From: Gammaproteobacteria bacterium MFB021
Lineage (GTDB): Bacteria; Pseudomonadota; Gammaproteobacteria; Pseudomonadales; Halomonadaceae
Length of the DNA stretch: 52,001 nucleotides
Assembly (NCBI GenBank): GCA_000737985.1
Contig: JNVT01000038.1
Span: 1 to 52,001 of the forward strand
Reading direction: 5' to 3'
Positions 48,234 to 52,001 of the stretch are shown here, in pieces; position 1 is the first letter of the stretch; every line of letters starts with the position of its first letter. Both the position numbers and the translations under genes were made by a program. Under the pieces are notes generated by a model. That model searched no databases. It had not been told where the DNA came from and worked only from the letters and a program-made list of their open reading frames with translations.

Positions 48234-50936
48234 ATGGCTGCTTCTCCTCACATGCTCAGTGCGCCCCTGCGAGGCCTGGTGGTGGCGCTCGGTGATCTAC
48301 CCGATCCGGTCTTCGCCGCCGAGGCCTTGGGGCCCGGGATTGCGCTCGATCCGCTCGACGACGCCCTTCACGCGCCCTGCGACGGCGAGGTGATCCAGTG
48401 CGCGCGCACGCGCCATGCGGTCACCCTGCGCGACGCTGCCGGTGGCGAGTGGCTGTTGCACCTGGGCCTCGATACCGTCGATCTGGCCGGCGACGGCTTC
48501 AGCCTACTGGTCGCCGAGGGGGAGCGGGTCAGCGCCGGCACGCCGCTGCTGCGCTTCGACGCCGACCGGGTGGCGCGCCAGGCCAGAGCGCTGTTGACAC
48601 CGATCGTGCTGACCAACGCCGTGGACCAGCGCCTCGAGCTGCTGGTGACCCCGGGGCAGGTGGTCGAGCGTGGCGAGCCGCTGCTGCTCTGCCATGGCGA
48701 GGCTGTCGCGGGCACAGACAGTGCGAGCGCCACTCAGGCGGTGAGTGATGCAGGAAGCGATGCGGCGAGTAACGTCGATGAATGTACTGGCGAATGTACT
48801 GACGAACGTACCGACGAAGGCGCTGAGGCCCGCGGCGAGGCGACTGTCGCTGCTGCCAGCGGTATCCATGCACGCCCGGCGGCGCGTCTGCGCGCTATCG
48901 CTCGGAGGCACGACGTCGCCCTGCGGCTGATAACGGCGGATGGCCGCGAGGCCGACGCCGCGAGTGTCAGCGCGCTGCTCAATCTGGGGCTGGTCCAGGG
49001 CAGTCGGGTGACCCTGGTGGCCCGGGGTGCGCAGCGTCAGGCTGCACTCGCCGCCGCCAGCGCGCTGCTGGGCACCGAGGAGGCGTCTGATGTGCCGAAG
49101 GCGCCCGGAGCTGTGTCCCCGGCGCCCGACGCCGCGCCGAGCGGGAACGTTTCCACGGCGCCTGAAACCGCGCCGCCGGTGAGTGGTGCTCGACAGGCAG
49201 TAGAGGGCTTGCTGCAGGGTGTCAGTGCCAGCGCCGGGATTGCGATCGGTCCACTGCGCCGCTACGACCCGCCGCTGCCGCGAGTCGCCGAGACGGCCAC
49301 CGATCCGACGGCGGAGCATCAGGCGCTGGCGAAGACGCTTGAGTCGGTCGCCGCGACGCTGGAAGCCGCCCGGCATTCGGCCGAGACCCAGGGGCAACAG
49401 GAAGAGGCGGAGATCTTCGAAGCCCACCTGGCGTGGCTGGAGGACCCGGCGCTGCGCGCGGCGGCCGAGCGCCATATCAATGCGGGGCAGAGCGCCGGGC
49501 AGGGCTGGTACGCGGCACTGCAGGCCGAGGTAGAGCGCCTGCGTCAGAGCGAGAGCGCGCTGCTGGCGGCGCGCGTCGACGATCTGCGTGACCTGCAGCG
49601 GCGGGTAATGGTGGTGCTGGCGACGGACGACGGCGCTGCGGAAGCCGCGGGTGACGACCTCGATGGGGCGATTCTGATCGCCCGCGAGATGACGCCGTCG
49701 CAGTTCGTGGCCGTGGCCGGGCGCATCCACCCGCTGTGCCTGGCCGCCGGAGAGGCCACTTCGCATCTGGCCATCCTCGCCCGGGCGCGGGGCATCCCCT
49801 GCGTGGCGGGGCTGGGCGAGGCGCTCTACGCGCTCGAAGCCGTGCAGGCGCGGCTCGACGCCCCCCGCGGCGTGCTCGAGCGCGCGCCCGATGCCGAGCG
49901 CCTGGCGGCGTTCGTGGCCGAACGTGAGCGCCGCCAGGCGCAGGCGCGCAGCGCGGCCGAGCAGGCCGGTGCGGCGGTGGTCACCCGCGACGGCCGCCAG
50001 GTACAGATTGCGGCCAATGTCGGTTCGGCGGCGGAGGCGCAGGCCGCTGCGCGCGCGGGAGCCGACGGCGTGGGCCTGTTGCGCAGCGAATTTCTGTTCC
50101 TGGGGCGTGCCACGGCGCCGACCCGCGAGGCCCAGCGCCAAGAGTATGCCGCCGCGCTGGCCGCGCTCGATGGCAAGCCGGTGATCGTGCGCCTGCTCGA
50201 TATCGGCGCCGACAAGCAGCTCGACTATCTGACCCTGCCGGCGGCGCCCAATCCGGCCCTGGGCGAGCGCGGCATCCGCCTGTGGCAGGCCTTCCCCGAG
50301 CTGTTCGAGACTCAGCTCGATGCGCTGCTGCTGGCGGGCAACGAGACGCCGGCGGCGGGCGCGGCGACGCCGCTGCACCTGATGCTGCCGATGGTCAGCG
50401 ATGTCGGCGAGCTGCGCTGGGTGCGTCAGCGCCTGGCGGCGCGTGCCGCCGCACTCGGGGTCGACCGGCTGCCGGCCCTCGGGGTGATGATCGAGGTGCC
50501 GTCGGCGGCGCTGTGCGCCGCGAGTCTGGCCCGGGAGGCCGACTTCTTCTCCCTCGGCACCAACGATCTGACCCAGTACGCCTTGGCCATGGATCGCGAG
50601 GTGGCGGCGCTGGCGGCGCACTGCGACGTGCTCCATCCCGGCGTGCTGCGGCTGATCCAGGCCACCCTCGAGGGGGCCCGAGGGCGCTGCCCGGTCGGGG
50701 TATGCGGGGCTGCCGCCGGTGACCCGCTGGCGGCGGCGCTGCTGGTGGCGATGGGGGTCGACGAGCTGTCGCTGGAAGCCGCCGGCATCGCTGGTCTCAA
50801 GGCCTGGCTGCGCGAACTCGACGCCGCGGCTCTGGCCGCCCGGGTGCCGGAGCTGCTGGCGCTGGACGACGGTGCGGCGGTGCGCGCGGCGCTGGCGGCG
50901 TGGCTCGATGCATCGGCAACCGACGCACCGGCGTGA
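48234..50936 (+). CDS. nagF: PTS EIIA-HPr-EI fusion protein NagF
   Basis: This 900-residue phosphotransferase carries a whole phosphate relay. The N-terminal EIIA-Glc-like domain (about 1-165) has His61 (TRHAV) and the phospho-His76 (LLHLGLDTV). The HPr domain (about 200-285) has the phospho-His212 in GIHARPAARL. The C-terminal EI domain (about 325-890) has His511 in ATSHLAILARARGIPC and the late Cys in GRCPVGVCGAAAG. Acidic, low-complexity linkers join them. GGAGGTCTC precedes the ATG. It supplies phosphate to NagE. Confidence 0.95.
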   Translation: MAASPHMLSAPLRGLVVALGDLPDPVFAAEALGPGIALDPLDDALHAPCDGEVIQCARTRHAVTLRDAAGGEWLLHLGLDTVDLAGDGFSLLVAEGERVSAGTPLLRFDADRVARQARALLTPIVLTNAVDQRLELLVTPGQVVERGEPLLLCHGEAVAGTDSASATQAVSDAGSDAASNVDECTGECTDERTDEGAEARGEATVAAASGIHARPAARLRAIARRHDVALRLITADGREADAASVSALLNLGLVQGSRVTLVARGAQRQAALAAASALLGTEEASDVPKAPGAVSPAPDAAPSGNVSTAPETAPPVSGARQAVEGLLQGVSASAGIAIGPLRRYDPPLPRVAETATDPTAEHQALAKTLESVAATLEAARHSAETQGQQEEAEIFEAHLAWLEDPALRAAAERHINAGQSAGQGWYAALQAEVERLRQSESALLAARVDDLRDLQRRVMVVLATDDGAAEAAGDDLDGAILIAREMTPSQFVAVAGRIHPLCLAAGEATSHLAILARARGIPCVAGLGEALYALEAVQARLDAPRGVLERAPDAERLAAFVAERERRQAQARSAAEQAGAAVVTRDGRQVQIAANVGSAAEAQAAARAGADGVGLLRSEFLFLGRATAPTREAQRQEYAAALAALDGKPVIVRLLDIGADKQLDYLTLPAAPNPALGERGIRLWQAFPELFETQLDALLLAGNETPAAGAATPLHLMLPMVSDVGELRWVRQRLAARAAALGVDRLPALGVMIEVPSAALCAASLAREADFFSLGTNDLTQYALAMDREVAALAAHCDVLHPGVLRLIQATLEGARGRCPVGVCGAAAGDPLAAALLVAMGVDELSLEAAGIAGLKAWLRELDAAALAARVPELLALDDGAAVRAALAAWLDASATDAPA

Positions 50937-51001
50937 GCGAGCCCCGAAGCCATATTCACACGCACCAACACTAGTACAAGCACAATAGCCAGGAGAGGGT
51001 C

Positions 51002-52001
51002 ATGCTCCAGACGATGGGTATCCGGCTGATGGCCGGACTGCAGAAACTCGGGCGCTCGTTGATGCTGCCGATTGCCGTGCTGCCGGTGGCGGGGCTGCTG
51101 CTGCGCCTGGGCCAGCCCGACCTGCTCGATATCGGGTTCATCGCCAATGCCGGCAACGCGGTCTTCTCCCACCTGGCGCTGATCTTCGCCATCGGCGTGG
51201 CGGTGGGGTTCGCCGATGACGACAACGGTGCCGCCGGGCTGGCCGGGGTGATCGGTTACCTGGTGCTGGAGGCGGTGCTCGAGACGCTCAACCCCGAGAT
51301 CAACATGGGCGTGCTCGGCGGGATCATCATCGGCAGCGTGGCCGGGCTGCTCTACAACCGCTACAAGGCGATCAAGTTGCCGGACTATCTGGCGTTCTTC
51401 GGCGGGCGACGCTTCATCCCCATCGTCACCGGGCTCTCCGCGGTGGCGCTTGGCGGGCTTTTCGGGGTGATCTGGCCGCCGATCCAGCACGCCATCGACC
51501 AGCTCGGCCAGTGGCTGATCGACGCCGGCGATCTGGGCCTGTTCGTCTATGGCGTGCTCAACCGCATCCTGATCGTTACCGGTCTCCACCATGTGCTCAA
51601 CAGCTTCGTGTGGTTCGTGTTCGGCAGCTACGACGGTGCGACCGGCGACCTCAACCGCTTCTTCGCCGGCGACCCCAGTGCCGGCGGCTTCATGGCGGGC
51701 TTCTTCCCGGTGATGATGTTCGGGCTACCGGCCGCGGCGCTGGCGATGTACCACGCCGCGCCGCGGGGCCGCCGCGCTCAGGTCGGTGGGCTGCTGCTGT
51801 CGCTGGCGCTGACCGCCTTCCTTACCGGGGTGACCGAGCCGATCGAGTTCTCGTTCATGTTCCTGGCGCCGCTGCTCTACGCCTTCCATGCGCTGATGAC
51901 CGGCCTGTCGATGGCGCTGATGGATCTGCTCGGGGTCAAGCTCGGTTTCACCTTCTCCGCCGGCGCCTTCGACTACGCGCTCTCCTACGGGCTCTCGACC
52001 C
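51002..52001 (+). CDS. nagE: PTS N-acetylglucosamine EIIC(B) transporter NagE (cut by window end)
   Basis: The first 333 codons of the GlcNAc-specific permease are present, with the EIIC domain: MAGLQKLGRSLMLPIAVLPVAGLLLRLGQP at the N-terminus, FAIGVAVGFADDDNGAAGL, the GLHHVLNSFVW motif and FLTGVTEPIEFSFMFLAPLLY. These match NagE-type GlcNAc/glucose permeases. The EIIB domain, if present, lies beyond the window. GCCAGGAGAGGGTC before the ATG is a strong ribosome binding site. Position next to nagF and nagA supports GlcNAc as substrate. Confidence 0.95.
   Translation, partial: MLQTMGIRLMAGLQKLGRSLMLPIAVLPVAGLLLRLGQPDLLDIGFIANAGNAVFSHLALIFAIGVAVGFADDDNGAAGLAGVIGYLVLEAVLETLNPEINMGVLGGIIIGSVAGLLYNRYKAIKLPDYLAFFGGRRFIPIVTGLSAVALGGLFGVIWPPIQHAIDQLGQWLIDAGDLGLFVYGVLNRILIVTGLHHVLNSFVWFVFGSYDGATGDLNRFFAGDPSAGGFMAGFFPVMMFGLPAAALAMYHAAPRGRRAQVGGLLLSLALTAFLTGVTEPIEFSFMFLAPLLYAFHALMTGLSMALMDLLGVKLGFTFSAGAFDYALSYGLST

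Overview
The window (about 52 kb, high GC) reads as a chromosomal segment of a gammaproteobacterium, most likely a halophile of the Halomonadaceae (Halomonas/Salinicola/Chromohalobacter group). This is inferred from gene content and protein character, not from a database search: hisZ-purA, an Rrf2-sufBCDST operon, adjacent putA/putP, sdhCDAB-sucAB-lpd-sucCD, and a Pseudomonas-like nag PTS (EIIA-HPr-EI fusion plus NagE). I see no phage, IS element, CRISPR array or rRNA. The region is mostly core metabolism with small accessory pockets.

Layout. 1-1825: end of hisZ and purA with a terminator. 2060-8176: an Fe-S assembly operon (Rrf2 regulator, sufB, C, D, S, T), with an IscR type-1-like box over the regulator's promoter. 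8400-9664: a SanA-like protein and a convergent helical-bundle protein. 9774-12168 (minus): rimK, a RimB-type protease-like gene and a DUF3549 gene; yqcC diverges from them. 12868-20084 (minus): an OmpW-like porin, putP, putA, an AraC-type regulator and a small membrane protein. 20346-20580: an orphan minus-strand terminator in a divergent gap, suggesting an unannotated small RNA. 20600-22883: an MFS exporter, a small four-cysteine protein and an XRE/S24-like regulator. 23286-25034: gltX, tRNA-Ala(GGC) and tRNA-Glu(TTC).

25349-39095 is a TCA-cycle block: gltA on the minus strand, divergent from sdhCDAB-sucAB-lpd-sucCD, giving citrate synthase, succinate dehydrogenase, the complete 2-oxoglutarate dehydrogenase complex and succinyl-CoA synthetase. 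SucB is unusual in having two lipoyl domains joined by a DDAK-type pentapeptide repeat. The sdhB-sucA gap holds a compact promoter, palindrome, hairpin and terminator arrangement.

39217-42132 (minus): a tightly overlapping three-gene envelope cassette (GT4 glycosyltransferase, DUF2334 deacetylase-like protein, LPG-synthase-like membrane protein). 42352-45030 (minus): RNase II and a small NAD(P)-binding oxidoreductase. 45135-52001: an N-acetylglucosamine operon (GntR regulator, nagA, SIS-type nagB, EIIA-HPr-EI fusion, nagE cut by the window end) preceded by four TGGT repeats spaced about one helical turn apart.

No clearly new multi-gene system stands out. The best leads are the orphan-terminator RNA candidate, the sdhB-sucA leader unit, the double-lipoyl SucB, the envelope trio and the regulator-linked operator arrays.
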